From positions 4,154,001 to 4,218,000 of the forward strand of contig NZ_CP137892.1 of NCBI RefSeq assembly GCF_033547155.1: a stretch of 64,000 nucleotides of DNA, read 5' to 3'. A program made the position numbers and the translations under genes. This document shows positions 37,843-46,818 of this stretch, one piece after another. Below the pieces are notes generated by a model. That model was not told where the DNA came from and ran no database searches. It was given only the letters and a program-made list of their open reading frames with translations. Numbering within the stretch: position 1 is the first letter of the stretch; the number at the start of each line of letters is the position of its first letter. This DNA is from Pseudomonas benzenivorans. GTDB taxonomy: Bacteria > Pseudomonadota > Gammaproteobacteria > Pseudomonadales > Pseudomonadaceae.

Positions 37843-38256
37843 TCAGCTAGCCGGCGCGCAGTTGATCATCCAGGGCACGCCGAAGCGGTCGACCAGCATG
37901 CCGAAGCGCTCCGCCCAGAAGGTCTGCTGCAGCGGCATCTGCACGCTGCCCCCTTCGCCCAGGGCGGCGAAGATCCGCTCGGCCTCCGCCACGCTGTCAG
38001 GATGCAGGGTCACCCAGCAGCCGCGGATGGGCTCGTAGGGCTGCGTGGGGTGGCAGTCCGAGCCCATCAAGGCCTGATCGCCCCACATCAGGCAGGCGTG
38101 CATGACCTTGTCGCGGCAATCCGCCGGCACCTCGGCGCCGGCCGGGGTTTCGCCGAAGCGCAGCAGCGCCTGGAGGGTGCCGCCCAGGCACTGCGCATAG
38201 AAGCCGAAGGCGGCCTCGCAGTCGCCATCGAAGGTCAGGTAGGGATTGATGTTCAT
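37843..38256 (-). CDS. VOC superfamily protein, PhnB-like
   Basis: This 137-residue member of the glyoxalase/bleomycin-resistance (VOC) superfamily is of the PhnB-like type: NPYLTFDGDCEAAFGFYAQCLGG at the start and ERFGMLVDRFGVPWMIN at the end. Its substrate is unknown. A YciI-type gene lies 27 bases upstream on the same strand. Such pairs are often grouped with an ECF sigma factor, which is not present here. Confidence 0.9.
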   Translation of the reverse strand: MNINPYLTFDGDCEAAFGFYAQCLGGTLQALLRFGETPAGAEVPADCRDKVMHACLMWGDQALMGSDCHPTQPYEPIRGCWVTLHPDSVAEAERIFAALGEGGSVQMPLQQTFWAERFGMLVDRFGVPWMINCAPAS

Positions 38257-38283
38257 GCTTGACTCCGTCGCTCGGTCAGAGGG

Positions 38284-38709
38284 TCACTGCTGCCGGGCAA
38301 TCTGTTCGCGGATGCGCTCTTCCTGCTCGCGCAGCTCGGGGGTAAGTTCGGCGCCGAAATCCTCGGCCTCGAACAGCTGGCGGATCTCGATCTCCGACTC
38401 CCCGGGCATCGGGTTGGGGCAACGCTTGACCCATTCGACCGCCTCTTCCAGCGACTCGACCTGGAACAGCCAGTAGCCGGCGATCAGCTCCTTGGTCTCG
38501 GCGAACGGACCGGCGATCACCTGCCGCTGCTCACCGGAAAATCGTACGCGTGCCCCCTTGGCACTCGGGTGCAGGCCCTCGCCGGCCAACAGTACGCCGG
38601 CTGCCACCAGCTCCTCGTTATAACGGCCCATCGCCGCCAACAGCTCTTCGCTGGGCATCACGCCCGCCTCGGATGCCTGACTGGCCTTGACTATCACCAT
38701 GAATCGCAT
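38284..38709 (-). CDS. YciI family (DGPF-domain) protein
   Basis: This 141-residue YciI/DGPF domain protein has MRFMVIVKASQASEAGVMP, GPFAETKELIAGYWLFQV and VEWVKRCPNPMPGES. YciI folds resemble ferredoxin-like dimers with an active-site His/Asp pair; their role is unknown. The C-terminal region is rich in Glu and Arg. It is co-oriented with the VOC gene and most likely first in that two-gene operon. Confidence 0.9.
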   Translation of the reverse strand: MRFMVIVKASQASEAGVMPSEELLAAMGRYNEELVAAGVLLAGEGLHPSAKGARVRFSGEQRQVIAGPFAETKELIAGYWLFQVESLEEAVEWVKRCPNPMPGESEIEIRQLFEAEDFGAELTPELREQEERIREQIARQQ

Positions 38710-38740
38710 GCTCTTGCCTCCTGCAGCAAAGGGTTGAAGG

Positions 38741-38772
38741 ACCGGTGCGGATGCCGGGGCCTCACCACCGGT
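38741..38772. promoter_or_regulatory. Inverted repeat upstream of the YciI/VOC operon
   Basis: ACCGGTG (38741-38747) and CACCGGT (38766-38772) are perfect 7-base arms 18 bases apart, 32 to 63 bases before the YciI start on the minus strand. It could be a regulator site or a leader hairpin. Confidence 0.3.
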
Positions 38773-38911
38773 TCTGCTTCATGGTCGAAGGGCGAATCGC
38801 ACAATCGACAGAGCCGCCTAAAATTTTTCCGCTTATTTTGCCGCCGCGCGGTATGCCCCCAGACGAGGGCGTGATCCTGGCTGACGCCGGCTCGGCAGCC
38901 GGCAGAAAAAA

Positions 38912-38929
38912 GCCGCCCGTTCGGGCGGC
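38912..38929 (-). terminator. Terminator after the DUF1329 gene
   Basis: GCCGCCC-GTTC-GGGCGGC is followed on the minus strand by TTTTTT, nine bases past the stop. Confidence 0.85.
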
Positions 38930-38937
38930 CAATCGAC

Positions 38938-40278
38938 TCAGTTGCCCGCGCGGCGTAGCGCCTGCGGGGTGAAGTCACGGGGCCCCAGGTCGGCGGCGAA
39001 GTCGTACATCGACTCGTTGTTGTCCAGGCCGTCGACGAAGTAGCGCCCGCCCTTGAAGTCGTAGAGGGTTTCCAGGGTGCTGCCGAACATCGGCACCTCG
39101 TAATAGCTGATCGGGTGGCTTTCCTGCAGACCGATCAACTCGCCGTGCTTGTCGTACAAGTCGACCGCGAGAATCTGCCAGCTGTCCTCGTCCAGATAGA
39201 AACGACGCTTGCCATAGGGGTGACCGAAGCCCGTGCGCAACTCGGCCTCGACCACCCAGACCCGGTGCAGCTCGTAGCGCAGCAGAGCGGGGTTGACCGT
39301 GTTGCGCTGCAGGATGCTGTCGTAGGGGATGCCGCGCTGGTGCACCGCATAGCTGTTGTAGGGCACCAGCATTTCCCGCTTGCCGAGCAACGCCCACTGG
39401 TAACGGTCCGGCGCGCCGTTATAAGAGTCGACCATGTCCGCGGTGGCCATGCCGTTGGTATCCGGCTGCAGGCTGTCGTAGGCCAGCATCGGCAGGCGAC
39501 GCACGCGGCGCTCGCCGCGGTTGAAGCGCCAGGCCTTGCGAATCGCCAGGACCTGGTCGAGGGTCTCCTGCACCACCAGCGCCGAGCCGGACAGCTTGGC
39601 CGGCGCGACCACCTTGTACTTGTAATAGAACAGGGTGTTGTCCAGGTCCTGGGGACTGACGCCTTCGCGGCCGTAGAGGAAGTAGACGTCGCGCTCCAGC
39701 TTGAGCAGGTTGTAGGCGCCGTTGGCCAGCACCGCCGCCTGGTTGGTGACCATGCTGATCTGGTCGCCACGATAACGCATGATGTGGTTCCAGATCGCCT
39801 GCTGGCCACCCTGCGGCAGCGGGAAGGGGATACCGGCGGCCACCCCGGCCACGCCGTTGCCGCCGGAGATCAGCTCGGCGTTCCGCGCATTGAAGCGGGT
39901 GGCATCGTAGATGCGTTGCGGCGCCGCGGCACTGCGCCGGGCCGGGTAGACGCGCAGGAAATAGTCGGGGTGGCTCGCCAGCAGCGCCTGGTGTCCGGCC
40001 GACAGCAGGGGCCGATACTGCTCCAGGTTGTCCGCCCCGACCCGGTACAGGAGCGCGTCGCTGGCGTAGGGATCGGGGTGGTGCATGCCCGGCCGGTAGC
40101 CGGCCGGCGGCCGGGCCAGGCCGCCCTGCCAACTGGGGATGGTACCGGCGGCATTGCCGGCGCGTTCGCCGCCGAGCGGGGTCAGGTCCTGCCCCAGGCG
40201 CGCCGCCTGTACGGCGTCGATCTTGGCCTGCGCGGGCAACACCATGGCCGCCAGCAACAGCAATGAAAGCTTTCTCAA
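38938..40278 (-). CDS. Exported DUF1329 protein (outer-membrane lipoprotein-sorting-like fold)
   Basis: This is a 446-residue protein of the DUF1329 family. TTG at 40278 is chosen as start: GAGGAG lies nine bases before it, it opens directly into a signal peptide (RKLSLLLLAAMVLPAQA), and the longer frame from a GTG at 40317 would add a Cys-rich stretch with no ribosome site. The mature part has GTIPSWQGGLARPPAGYRPG, HHPDPYASD and a LolA/LolB-like beta region. Many Pseudomonas copies sit beside DUF1302 and RND genes for lipid or sterol handling; none is near here. Function unknown. Confidence 0.88.
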   Translation of the reverse strand: MRKLSLLLLAAMVLPAQAKIDAVQAARLGQDLTPLGGERAGNAAGTIPSWQGGLARPPAGYRPGMHHPDPYASDALLYRVGADNLEQYRPLLSAGHQALLASHPDYFLRVYPARRSAAAPQRIYDATRFNARNAELISGGNGVAGVAAGIPFPLPQGGQQAIWNHIMRYRGDQISMVTNQAAVLANGAYNLLKLERDVYFLYGREGVSPQDLDNTLFYYKYKVVAPAKLSGSALVVQETLDQVLAIRKAWRFNRGERRVRRLPMLAYDSLQPDTNGMATADMVDSYNGAPDRYQWALLGKREMLVPYNSYAVHQRGIPYDSILQRNTVNPALLRYELHRVWVVEAELRTGFGHPYGKRRFYLDEDSWQILAVDLYDKHGELIGLQESHPISYYEVPMFGSTLETLYDFKGGRYFVDGLDNNESMYDFAADLGPRDFTPQALRRAGN

Positions 40279-40453
40279 GACAATACTCTCCTCACAGCAG
40301 CTGACGGCGGGCGCCACTGCCTATCGAGCCCGCCCCGCTGCCGGGGTAGGCGTTATGGATACTGACGGTGAGGAGCCGTCCTGGCGCCGGGTTGTCCCGG
40401 TCTTATGCAATCGTCCTGCGCTGGCGCCGATAGGCTCGGCGCCGGAAGCCTGT

Positions 40454-41173
40454 TTACTCGCTGCGCTGGAACTTCAGGTCCCAGACGCCATGGCCGAGGC
40501 GCTCGCCGCGGCGCTCGAACTTGGTGATCGGCCGCTCCGGCGGACGCGGCACGTACTGGCCGTCGGCAGCCAGGTTGCGATAGCCCGGCGCAGCCTGCAT
40601 CACCTCGAGCATGTGCTCGGCATAGGGTTGCCAGTCGGTGGCCATGTGCAGCACGCCACCGACCTTGAGCTTCTGCCGTACCAGCTCGGCGAAGGCCGGC
40701 TGGACGATGCGCCGCTTGTGGTGGCGGGCCTTGTGCCAGGGGTCGGGGAAGAACAGCAGCAGGCGGTCGAGGCTGGCATCGGCCACGCACTGACGCAGCA
40801 CCTCCAGGGCGTCGCAGCTGTACACCCGGACATTGCCGAGCCGCTGGGTCATCAGGCCGTTGAGCAGGGCACCGACACCCGGCTTGTGCACCTCGACGCC
40901 GATGAAGTCCTGCTCCGGCGCGGCGGCGGCCATCTCCAGCAACGAGTGGCCCATGCCGAAGCCGATCTCGAAGGTACGCGGCGCACTGCGGCCGAACACC
41001 CGGTCGAAGTCCTGGCCACCGGCCTCCAGCTCCAGGCCGAACTGCGGCCAGCCCTGGTCCAGGCCGCGCTGCTGGCCCTCGGTCATGCGTCCGGCACGCA
41101 TGACGAAGCTCTTGATGGTGCGCATCGGGCGCTGTTCCTCGGCCGCAGCCGAGGGGTCGTGGGATTCGGTCAT
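40454..41173 (-). CDS. trmB: tRNA (guanine-N7-)-methyltransferase
   Basis: TrmB makes m7G46 in tRNA. The 239-residue protein has the SAM site [27 protein letters not shown] and the catalytic [15 protein letters not shown], plus THR-like C-terminal [17 protein letters not shown]. It lies 41 bases after thiG on the same strand, as in PAO1 (thiS-thiG-trmB). Confidence 0.96.
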   Translation of the reverse strand: MTESHDPSAAAEEQRPMRTIKSFVMRAGRMTEGQQRGLDQGWPQFGLELEAGGQDFDRVFGRSAPRTFEIGFGMGHSLLEMAAAAPEQDFIGVEVHKPGVGALLNGLMTQRLGNVRVYSCDALEVLRQCVADASLDRLLLFFPDPWHKARHHKRRIVQPAFAELVRQKLKVGGVLHMATDWQPYAEHMLEVMQAAPGYRNLAADGQYVPRPPERPITKFERRGERLGHGVWDLKFQRSE

Positions 41174-41214
41174 CGGGTACTCGTAAAATCGGTGGGGTTC
41201 GAGGCGGCCAGGAC

Positions 41215-42009
41215 TCAGCGAATCAGGCCGTCCAGCGGCGACGAAGCGCTGGCGTAGAGCTTCTTCGGCATGCGTCCGGCCAGGTAGGCCAGGCGTCCGG
41301 CCTCGATGGCGTACTTCATGGCCTCGGCCATCAGCACCGGATTCTGCGCATGGGCGATGGCGCTGTTCATCAGCACCGCCTCGCAGCCCAGCTCCATGGC
41401 GATGGTGGCGTCGGAGGCGGTACCCACGCCGGCATCGACCAGCACCGGCACCGTCGCCTCTTCGAGGATGATGCGCAGGTTGTAGGGGTTGCAGATGCCC
41501 AGGCCGGTGCCGATCAGGCCGGCCAGCGGCATCACCGCGATACAGCCCATCTCCGCCAGCTGGCGGGCGATGATCGGGTCGTCGCTGGTGTAGACCATCA
41601 CGTCGAAACCGTCCTTGACCAGCACTTCGGCGGCCTTGAGGGTTTCGATGACGTTGGGGAACAGGGTCTTCTGGTCGGCCAGCACTTCCAGCTTGACCAG
41701 CTTGTGGCCGTCGAGCAGCTCGCGGGCCAGGCGGCAGGTGCGCACGGCGTCCTCGGCGTCGTAGCAGCCGGCGGTGTTCGGCAGGATGGTGTAGCGCTCC
41801 GGGCTGATCACATCGAGCAGGTTCGGCTCGCCGGGGTTCTGGCCGATATTGGTGCGGCGCACGGCGACCGTGACGATCTCCGCCCCCGAGGCCTCGATGG
41901 CCGCACGGGTCTCGTCGAGATCCTTGTACTTGCCGGTGCCCACCAGCAGGCGCGACCGGTAGGTGCGGCCGGCCAGGGTGAAGGGCTTGTCGCTGCGAAC
42001 ATGGCTCAT
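41215..42009 (-). CDS. thiG: Thiazole synthase ThiG
   Basis: ThiG forms the thiazole phosphate of thiamine from DXP, dehydroglycine and ThiS thiocarboxylate. The 264-residue TIM-barrel enzyme begins [10 protein letters not shown] at 42009. [15 protein letters not shown], the Schiff-base lysine region HKLVKLEVL and [18 protein letters not shown] are diagnostic. It directly follows thiS (46-base gap). A TPP riboswitch was not recognised upstream. Confidence 0.96.
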   Translation of the reverse strand: MSHVRSDKPFTLAGRTYRSRLLVGTGKYKDLDETRAAIEASGAEIVTVAVRRTNIGQNPGEPNLLDVISPERYTILPNTAGCYDAEDAVRTCRLARELLDGHKLVKLEVLADQKTLFPNVIETLKAAEVLVKDGFDVMVYTSDDPIIARQLAEMGCIAVMPLAGLIGTGLGICNPYNLRIILEEATVPVLVDAGVGTASDATIAMELGCEAVLMNSAIAHAQNPVLMAEAMKYAIEAGRLAYLAGRMPKKLYASASSPLDGLIR

Positions 42010-42055
42010 CGAAAAATCCTCGGGGCTAAGACGGGGGACGTTGCGCAAGGCGGCC

Positions 42056-42256
42056 TCAGCCGCCGCCGATGGCGTGCACCACTTCCACCCGGTCACCGTC
42101 GCGCAGGGCGGTGCTGGCGTGCTGGCTGCGGGGCACTATGTCCAGATTCAGCTCGACCGCGACACGCCGGCCGGCCAGGTCAAGGCGAGCGAGCAACTCG
42201 GCGACGGTCTGGCCATCGGGCAGCTCGAATGCTTCACCGTTCAACTGAATGCGCAT
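42056..42256 (-). CDS. thiS: Sulfur carrier protein ThiS
   Basis: This 66-residue ubiquitin-like sulfur carrier begins [12 protein letters not shown] and ends VVHAIGGG, with the terminal Gly-Gly required for adenylation and thiocarboxylate formation. It supplies sulfur to ThiG, encoded next. Confidence 0.95.
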   Translation of the reverse strand: MRIQLNGEAFELPDGQTVAELLARLDLAGRRVAVELNLDIVPRSQHASTALRDGDRVEVVHAIGGG

Positions 42257-42358
42257 AACGGGGCGGTCACGACTAGAAAGGAGGACGGCATTCTAGCCCG
42301 ATCACCGGCGATGACCAAGGCTAAAGGGCGCCGTTCGTCCAGCTTCCTGACGCCAGAG

Positions 42359-42730
42359 TCAGGTTATTCGCCACGCCAGCAGCCCCAGGCACAACCAGCC
42401 GCCGAGAAAGGCCAGGCCGCCGAAGGGGGTGATGAGGCCGAGCGCGCCGACCCCGCTGAGGGCCAGGCCGTACAGGCTGCCGGAAAACAGCAGGATGCCC
42501 AAGGCGAACAGTCCGCCGGTCAGATTGACCAGACGCCCCGGCGCCCGTAGCGCCAGCAGGGCGACGCCGAACAGCGCCAGGGCGTGCAGCAGCTGATAAT
42601 GACTCCCGGTCTGAAACACCGCCAGGTAGTCGGCGCCGAGCCGACCCTTCAAGCCATGGGCGGCGAAGGCGCCGAGGGCGACGCCGGTGAATCCGGCGAG
42701 GGCGGCCAGCAACAACCATAAACGAGCCAT
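42359..42730 (-). CDS. DUF423 family membrane protein
   Basis: This 123-residue protein has four hydrophobic helices. The start MARLWLLLAALAGFTGVALG with FAAHGLK and the TGSHYQLLHALAL motif identify DUF423 (YgdD-like). Its function is unknown. It precedes thiS by about 100 bases on the same strand and is divergent from mtgA. Confidence 0.88.
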   Translation of the reverse strand: MARLWLLLAALAGFTGVALGAFAAHGLKGRLGADYLAVFQTGSHYQLLHALALFGVALLALRAPGRLVNLTGGLFALGILLFSGSLYGLALSGVGALGLITPFGGLAFLGGWLCLGLLAWRIT

Positions 42731-42796
42731 GGGCACTCCAGACAATTCGAGGGTGGCCGCTATAATGGCCCGCCCTCCTCCAACGGCCAAGCTCGC

Positions 42797-43489
42797 ATGT
42801 TCCGCTCCATCCGCCGCCAACTGCTGAAGCTGCTGCTCTACTTCATGGCCGCCACGGCCCTGCTGGTATTGCTGTTTCGCTGGGTGCCGCCGCCGGGCAC
42901 GGCGCTGATGGTCGAGCGCAAGGTGCAGTCCTGGGTCGCCGGCCAGCCGATCGACCTGCAACGCAGCTGGCGTCCCTGGAGCGAGCTGCCCGACGACCTG
43001 AAAGTCGCGGTGATCGCCGCCGAGGACCAGAAGTTCGCCGAGCACTGGGGCTTCGATGTCGCCGCCATCCGTGCGGCGATCAGCCACAACCGCCAGGGCG
43101 GTTCGGTGCGCGGCGCCAGCACGCTGAGTCAGCAGGTGGCGAAGAACCTGTTTCTCTGGTCCGGGCGCAGCTGGCTGCGCAAGGGCGTGGAGGTCTGGTT
43201 CACCGCGCTGATCGAACTGCTCTGGCCGAAGCAGCGCATTCTCGAGGTCTACCTCAACAGCGCCGAGTGGGGAGTGGGGGTGTTCGGCGCCGAGGCCGCG
43301 GCCCGGCAGCACTTCGGCAGGGGCGCGCCCTACCTGTCACGCCAGCAGGCCAGCCTGCTGGCCGCGGTGCTGCCGAACCCGCGCCAGTGGAGCGCCAGCC
43401 GGCCGAACAGCCGAGTCGCCCGCCGTGCCGCCTGGATCCGCCAACAGATGTGGCAGCTCGGCGGCAGCCACTACCTCAACCAGCTATAG
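42797..43489 (+). CDS. mtgA: Monofunctional peptidoglycan glycosyltransferase
   Basis: MtgA polymerises lipid II into glycan strands. The 230-residue GT51 enzyme has one N-terminal membrane anchor (about residues 12-27), the catalytic Glu in IAAEDQKFAEHWGFD, GASTLSQQVAKNL and ILEVYLNSAEWGVGVFG. No transpeptidase domain follows. It converges with the hypothetical gene downstream of rpoH. Confidence 0.95.
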   Translation: MFRSIRRQLLKLLLYFMAATALLVLLFRWVPPPGTALMVERKVQSWVAGQPIDLQRSWRPWSELPDDLKVAVIAAEDQKFAEHWGFDVAAIRAAISHNRQGGSVRGASTLSQQVAKNLFLWSGRSWLRKGVEVWFTALIELLWPKQRILEVYLNSAEWGVGVFGAEAAARQHFGRGAPYLSRQQASLLAAVLPNPRQWSASRPNSRVARRAAWIRQQMWQLGGSHYLNQL

Positions 43490-43511
43490 GGCAGTCGCCC
43501 TGCGGCCAGTG

Positions 43512-44111
43512 TCAACGCACGCTCAGCACGCGTCGCGGCACGACCTGCAACAGACGCAAGCGCTCGTCCTCGCTGTGGACGGTCAGGCCCAGCCGCGGAT
43601 AGACCCAGGCCTCCCCCACTTCCAGCTGCAGTCGCAGACGCGGCTGGCCGAGGCTGGCGGTCAGCCGCGCGACGCTCACGGCGCCCTGCGGGGCGAGGGT
43701 CAGGCCGACGACCTCGTGCGGCCCCAGCTGCGCCAGCAGCGCGCCGGCGAGCGGCTGTTCGGCGTCACCCGCCGCCGCCATCAGGCTCTCGCGCTCGACT
43801 TCACTCAGCGCCAGCTCGGCCTCCAGGCGCCAGGGCTCGCCGTCGGCCTGCCATTCGCCGCGATACAGCAGGCGCGCCCCGTCCGGGCGCGGCTGCAACC
43901 ACAGCTCACCGGCCACCAGGGCGCTCAGCTCCGCCAGATGCAGGCGCTCCTCGGCCAGGGGCACCAGCACATCCGCCTGCCACTCGGCCAGCCAGGGCAG
44001 CGGCTCGGCCGGCTGCGGCCCGCGCACCAGCCAGGCGCCCCAGGCGAAGAACAGCAGGGCGACGGCGGCGAACAGCAGCCCGTGCTGCAGGCGCAGCGGC
44101 GGCATCTTCAT
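43512..44111 (-). CDS. Membrane-anchored hypothetical protein next to rpoH
   Basis: This 199-residue protein has one N-terminal membrane helix (LLFAAVALLFFAWGAWLV) and a periplasmic remainder rich in Leu, Glu and Arg (WLAEWQADVLVPLAEERLHL). I recognise no domain. A gene of similar size and position (about PA0377) occurs in P. aeruginosa, so it is a real conserved gene. It is transcribed toward mtgA and separated from rpoH by a terminator. Confidence 0.8.
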   Translation of the reverse strand: MKMPPLRLQHGLLFAAVALLFFAWGAWLVRGPQPAEPLPWLAEWQADVLVPLAEERLHLAELSALVAGELWLQPRPDGARLLYRGEWQADGEPWRLEAELALSEVERESLMAAAGDAEQPLAGALLAQLGPHEVVGLTLAPQGAVSVARLTASLGQPRLRLQLEVGEAWVYPRLGLTVHSEDERLRLLQVVPRRVLSVR

Positions 44112-44132
44112 GGTTTTCTCCAGGCAGAAAAA

Positions 44133-44152
44133 AGCCGCACCCGGGTGCGGCT
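44133..44152 (-). terminator. Terminator after rpoH
   Basis: The continuous palindrome AGCCGCACCCGGGTGCGGCT is followed on the minus strand by TTTTTCTGCC, 17 bases past the rpoH stop. Confidence 0.85.
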
Positions 44153-44168
44153 TGTTCGGATGAGGCGT

Positions 44169-45023
44169 TTACGCCGCGATCGAGCCCTTGAGCTTGTTCA
44201 TGGCGTTCTTCTCCAGCTGGCGGATGCGCTCGGCGGAGACGTTGTACTTGGCGGCCAGGTCGTGCAGTGTGGCCTTCTCCTCGGCCAGCCAGCGCTGGTA
44301 GAGGATGTCGCGGCTGCGCTCGTCGAGCCCTTCCAGGGCCTCGTGCAGGTTGGCGGTGGCGCTGTCGCTCCAGTCGGCGTCCTCCAGCTGGCGCGCCGGA
44401 TCGTAGCGATGGTCTTCCAGGTACTGGGCCGGCGACTGGAAGGCGCTGTCGTCGTCGGCATCGTTGGCCGGGTCGAAGGCCATGTCCTGGCCGGTCAGGC
44501 GGCTCTCCATCTCGCGCACTTCGTGCGGCTCGACGCCCAGGCTGTCGGCCACGGCATGCACTTCGTCGTTGTTCAGCCAGGCCAGGCGCTTCTTCTGGCT
44601 GCGCAGGTTGAAGAACAGCTTGCGCTGGGCCTTGGTGGTGGCGACCTTGACGATGCGCCAGTTGCGCAGGATGAACTCGTGGATCTCGGCGCGAATCCAG
44701 TGCACGGCGAAGGACACCAGGCGCACGCCCATCTCCGGGTTGAAGCGCTTGACCGCCTTCATCAGGCCGACGTTGCCTTCCTGGATCAGGTCGGCCTGGG
44801 CCAGGCCGTAGCCGGAATAGCTGCGGGCGATGTGCACGACGAAACGCAGGTGGGCCAGCACCATCTGCCGCGCGGCCTCGAGATCCTGCTGGTAGTAGAG
44901 ACTCTCGGCCAACTCGCGCTCCTGCTCCGGGCTCAGCAGCGGGATGCTGTTGACCGCGTGCACGTAAGCCTCCAGGTTGGCGCCTGGGACTAGGGCATGG
45001 ACAGGTTGCAAGGACGTTGACAT
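44169..45023 (-). CDS. rpoH: RNA polymerase sigma-32 factor (heat shock)
   Basis: RpoH directs heat-shock transcription. The 284 residues match P. aeruginosa RpoH. Region 2 ([40 protein letters not shown]), the RpoH box QRKLFFNLR (133-141, FtsH/DnaK control) and the region 4 helix-turn-helix ([20 protein letters not shown]) are present. The start [11 protein letters not shown] at 45023 is used; a 13-residue extension runs into the leader. It is downstream of ftsYEX, as in E. coli. Confidence 0.96.
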   Translation of the reverse strand: MSTSLQPVHALVPGANLEAYVHAVNSIPLLSPEQERELAESLYYQQDLEAARQMVLAHLRFVVHIARSYSGYGLAQADLIQEGNVGLMKAVKRFNPEMGVRLVSFAVHWIRAEIHEFILRNWRIVKVATTKAQRKLFFNLRSQKKRLAWLNNDEVHAVADSLGVEPHEVREMESRLTGQDMAFDPANDADDDSAFQSPAQYLEDHRYDPARQLEDADWSDSATANLHEALEGLDERSRDILYQRWLAEEKATLHDLAAKYNVSAERIRQLEKNAMNKLKGSIAA

Positions 45024-45050
45024 TCGAACCCTCCGACTCACTAAACGCAT

Positions 45051-45065
45051 GCAGTGTAGCACTGC
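45051..45065. promoter_or_regulatory. Small hairpin in the rpoH leader
   Basis: GCAGTG-TAG-CACTGC is a perfect 6-bp inverted repeat in the predicted 5' untranslated part of rpoH mRNA, near the likely start point. Confidence 0.35.
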
Positions 45066-45083
45066 GCAATACGACTAGGAACG

Positions 45084-45112
45084 CGTATACAAGTTCCGTT
45101 ACAGATAGTCAA
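45084..45112 (-). promoter_or_regulatory. Sigma-70 type promoter for rpoH
   Basis: Read on the minus strand, TTGACT (45112-45107), a 17-base spacer and TATACG (45089-45084) form a promoter about 60 bases before the rpoH ATG, giving rpoH its own transcript apart from ftsX. Confidence 0.6.
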
Positions 45113-45134
45113 TATTAAAGAAATCAATCAGTTA

Positions 45135-46151
45135 CTACCGCGGCGCCAGCTCGCTCAAATGCCGGGCCACGGCCAGCCAGGCGCCGATGTAACCCAGCAG
45201 CACGGCCCCCAGCAACAACGACAGGCCGTCCGCCGCCGGCACCCCGGCCAGGGCGAAGTCGCTGCCGTACAGCCCGGCCAGGCGCACCACCGCATCGTTC
45301 AGCCAGCCCAGGCCGTAGGCCAGCACCAGCCAGGCCAACAGCCCGGCGCCGAAGCCGTAGAGCGCGCCCATATAGAGGAAGGGCCGGCGCACGTAGCTGT
45401 CGGTGCCGCCGACCAGCTTGATCACCTCGATCTCGGTGCGGCGGTTCTCGATATGCAGGCGAATGGTGTTGCCGATCACCAGCAACAGGGCCAGCACCAG
45501 CAGCAGGGTCAGGCCGAAGACGAAGCGGTCGCCCAGGTGGAGGATGGCCGTCAGGCGCTCGACCCAGAGCAGATCGAGCTGGGCCTGCTGCACCTTGGGT
45601 AGCTCGGCCAGGCGCAGGCGCAGGGCCTCCAGGGTGGCCTTGTCGATTTCCCTGGGGGTGACCAGCACCACCCCGGGCAGCGGGTTGTCCGGCAGTTCCT
45701 TGAGCGCCTCGCCCAGGCCCGACTGCTGCTGGAACTCGTCCAGGGCCTGCTCGCGGCTGATCCACTCGGCCTCGGCGACCTCGTCCATCGCCGCGACCTC
45801 TTCGCGCAGCGCCTGGCCCTGGGCATCGCTGGCGTCCAGCTGCAGGTACAGGGAAATCTGCGCGGCGCGCTGCCAGGAGCCGCCGAGGCTCTCGACGTTG
45901 TCCAGCAACAGCGCCAGGCCCATGGGCAGGCTCAGGGCCACGGCCATCACCAGGCAGGTGAAGAAGCTGCCGATCGGCTGCTTGGCCAGGCGGCGCAGGC
46001 TGTCGACCAGGCTGGCGCGGTGGCTCTCCAGCCAGGCGTGCAGCTGACTGCGGAAATCCGGGCCGTCGTCCGGGGCCTTCTGCTCGGCCTTCTTCGGCAC
46101 GGCGCCGACGCGCTGGGCCGGTTGCGGTGGCGGCATGCGGGTCGCGCTCAT
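45135..46151 (-). CDS. ftsX: Cell division ABC transporter permease-like FtsX
   Basis: FtsX with FtsE controls periplasmic amidase activators at the septum. The 338-residue protein has a cytoplasmic N-terminal region (about 1-60), four transmembrane helices (first near FFTCLVMAVALSLPMGLALLL), a large periplasmic loop, and NRRTEIEVIKLVGGTDSYVRRPF before the later helices. It overlaps ftsE by four bases. Confidence 0.95.
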   Translation of the reverse strand: MSATRMPPPQPAQRVGAVPKKAEQKAPDDGPDFRSQLHAWLESHRASLVDSLRRLAKQPIGSFFTCLVMAVALSLPMGLALLLDNVESLGGSWQRAAQISLYLQLDASDAQGQALREEVAAMDEVAEAEWISREQALDEFQQQSGLGEALKELPDNPLPGVVLVTPREIDKATLEALRLRLAELPKVQQAQLDLLWVERLTAILHLGDRFVFGLTLLLVLALLLVIGNTIRLHIENRRTEIEVIKLVGGTDSYVRRPFLYMGALYGFGAGLLAWLVLAYGLGWLNDAVVRLAGLYGSDFALAGVPAADGLSLLLGAVLLGYIGAWLAVARHLSELAPR

Positions 46152-46816
46152 ACGGCCTCCCCGTCGCCGATCAGGCGACCGCGTTGCAGGGTCAGCATGC
46201 GGTGGCGCATGCGGGCGATCAGCGCCAGGTCATGGCTGGCGATCAGCACGCTGGTGCCGAGGCGGTTGATGTCCTCGAACACCCCCATGATCTCGGCGGC
46301 CAGGCGCGGGTCGAGGTTGCCGGTGGGCTCGTCCGCCAGCAGCAGGGCCGGGCGATGGACGATGGCCCGGGCGATGCCGACGCGCTGCTGCTGGCCGGTG
46401 GACAGGTCGCCGGGAAACAGCTCGGCCTTGTCCGCCAGGGCCACCCGCTCCAGGGCGGCACCGACCCGCTGGCCGATCTCGGTCTTGCCCAGGCCGAGGA
46501 TCTGCAGCGGCAGGGCGACGTTGTCGAACACGCTGCGGTCGAACAGCAGCTGATGGTTCTGGAATACCACGCCGATCTGCCGGCGCAGGAAGGGGATCTG
46601 CGCATTGGTGATCTGCGCCAGGTCCTGCCCGGCCAGCAGCAGCTTGCCGCTGGTGGGCCGCTCCATCGCCAGGATCAGGCGCAGCAAGGTGCTCTTGCCG
46701 GCGCCGGAATGGCCGGTGACGAAGAGGAACTCGCCGCGGCGCACGCGAAAACTCAGCTCGTGCAGCCCGACGTGACCGTTGGGGTAACGTTTACCGACCT
46801 GCTCGAATCGAATCAT
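46148..46816 (-). CDS. ftsE: Cell division ATP-binding protein FtsE
   Basis: FtsE is the ABC ATPase partner of FtsX. The 222 residues contain Walker A GHSGAGKSTLLRL, the Q-loop VVFQNHQLL, signature LSTGQQQRVGIARA, Walker B LLLADEPTGNLD and the H-loop IASHDL. Two bases separate it from ftsY; it overlaps ftsX by four. Confidence 0.96.
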   Translation of the reverse strand: MIRFEQVGKRYPNGHVGLHELSFRVRRGEFLFVTGHSGAGKSTLLRLILAMERPTSGKLLLAGQDLAQITNAQIPFLRRQIGVVFQNHQLLFDRSVFDNVALPLQILGLGKTEIGQRVGAALERVALADKAELFPGDLSTGQQQRVGIARAIVHRPALLLADEPTGNLDPRLAAEIMGVFEDINRLGTSVLIASHDLALIARMRHRMLTLQRGRLIGDGEAV

Positions 46817-46818
46817 CC

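Noticed and set aside
42257..42358. TPP riboswitch before thiS
   Set aside because: No CUGAGA or ACCUGA-like elements were recognised on the minus strand upstream of thiS.
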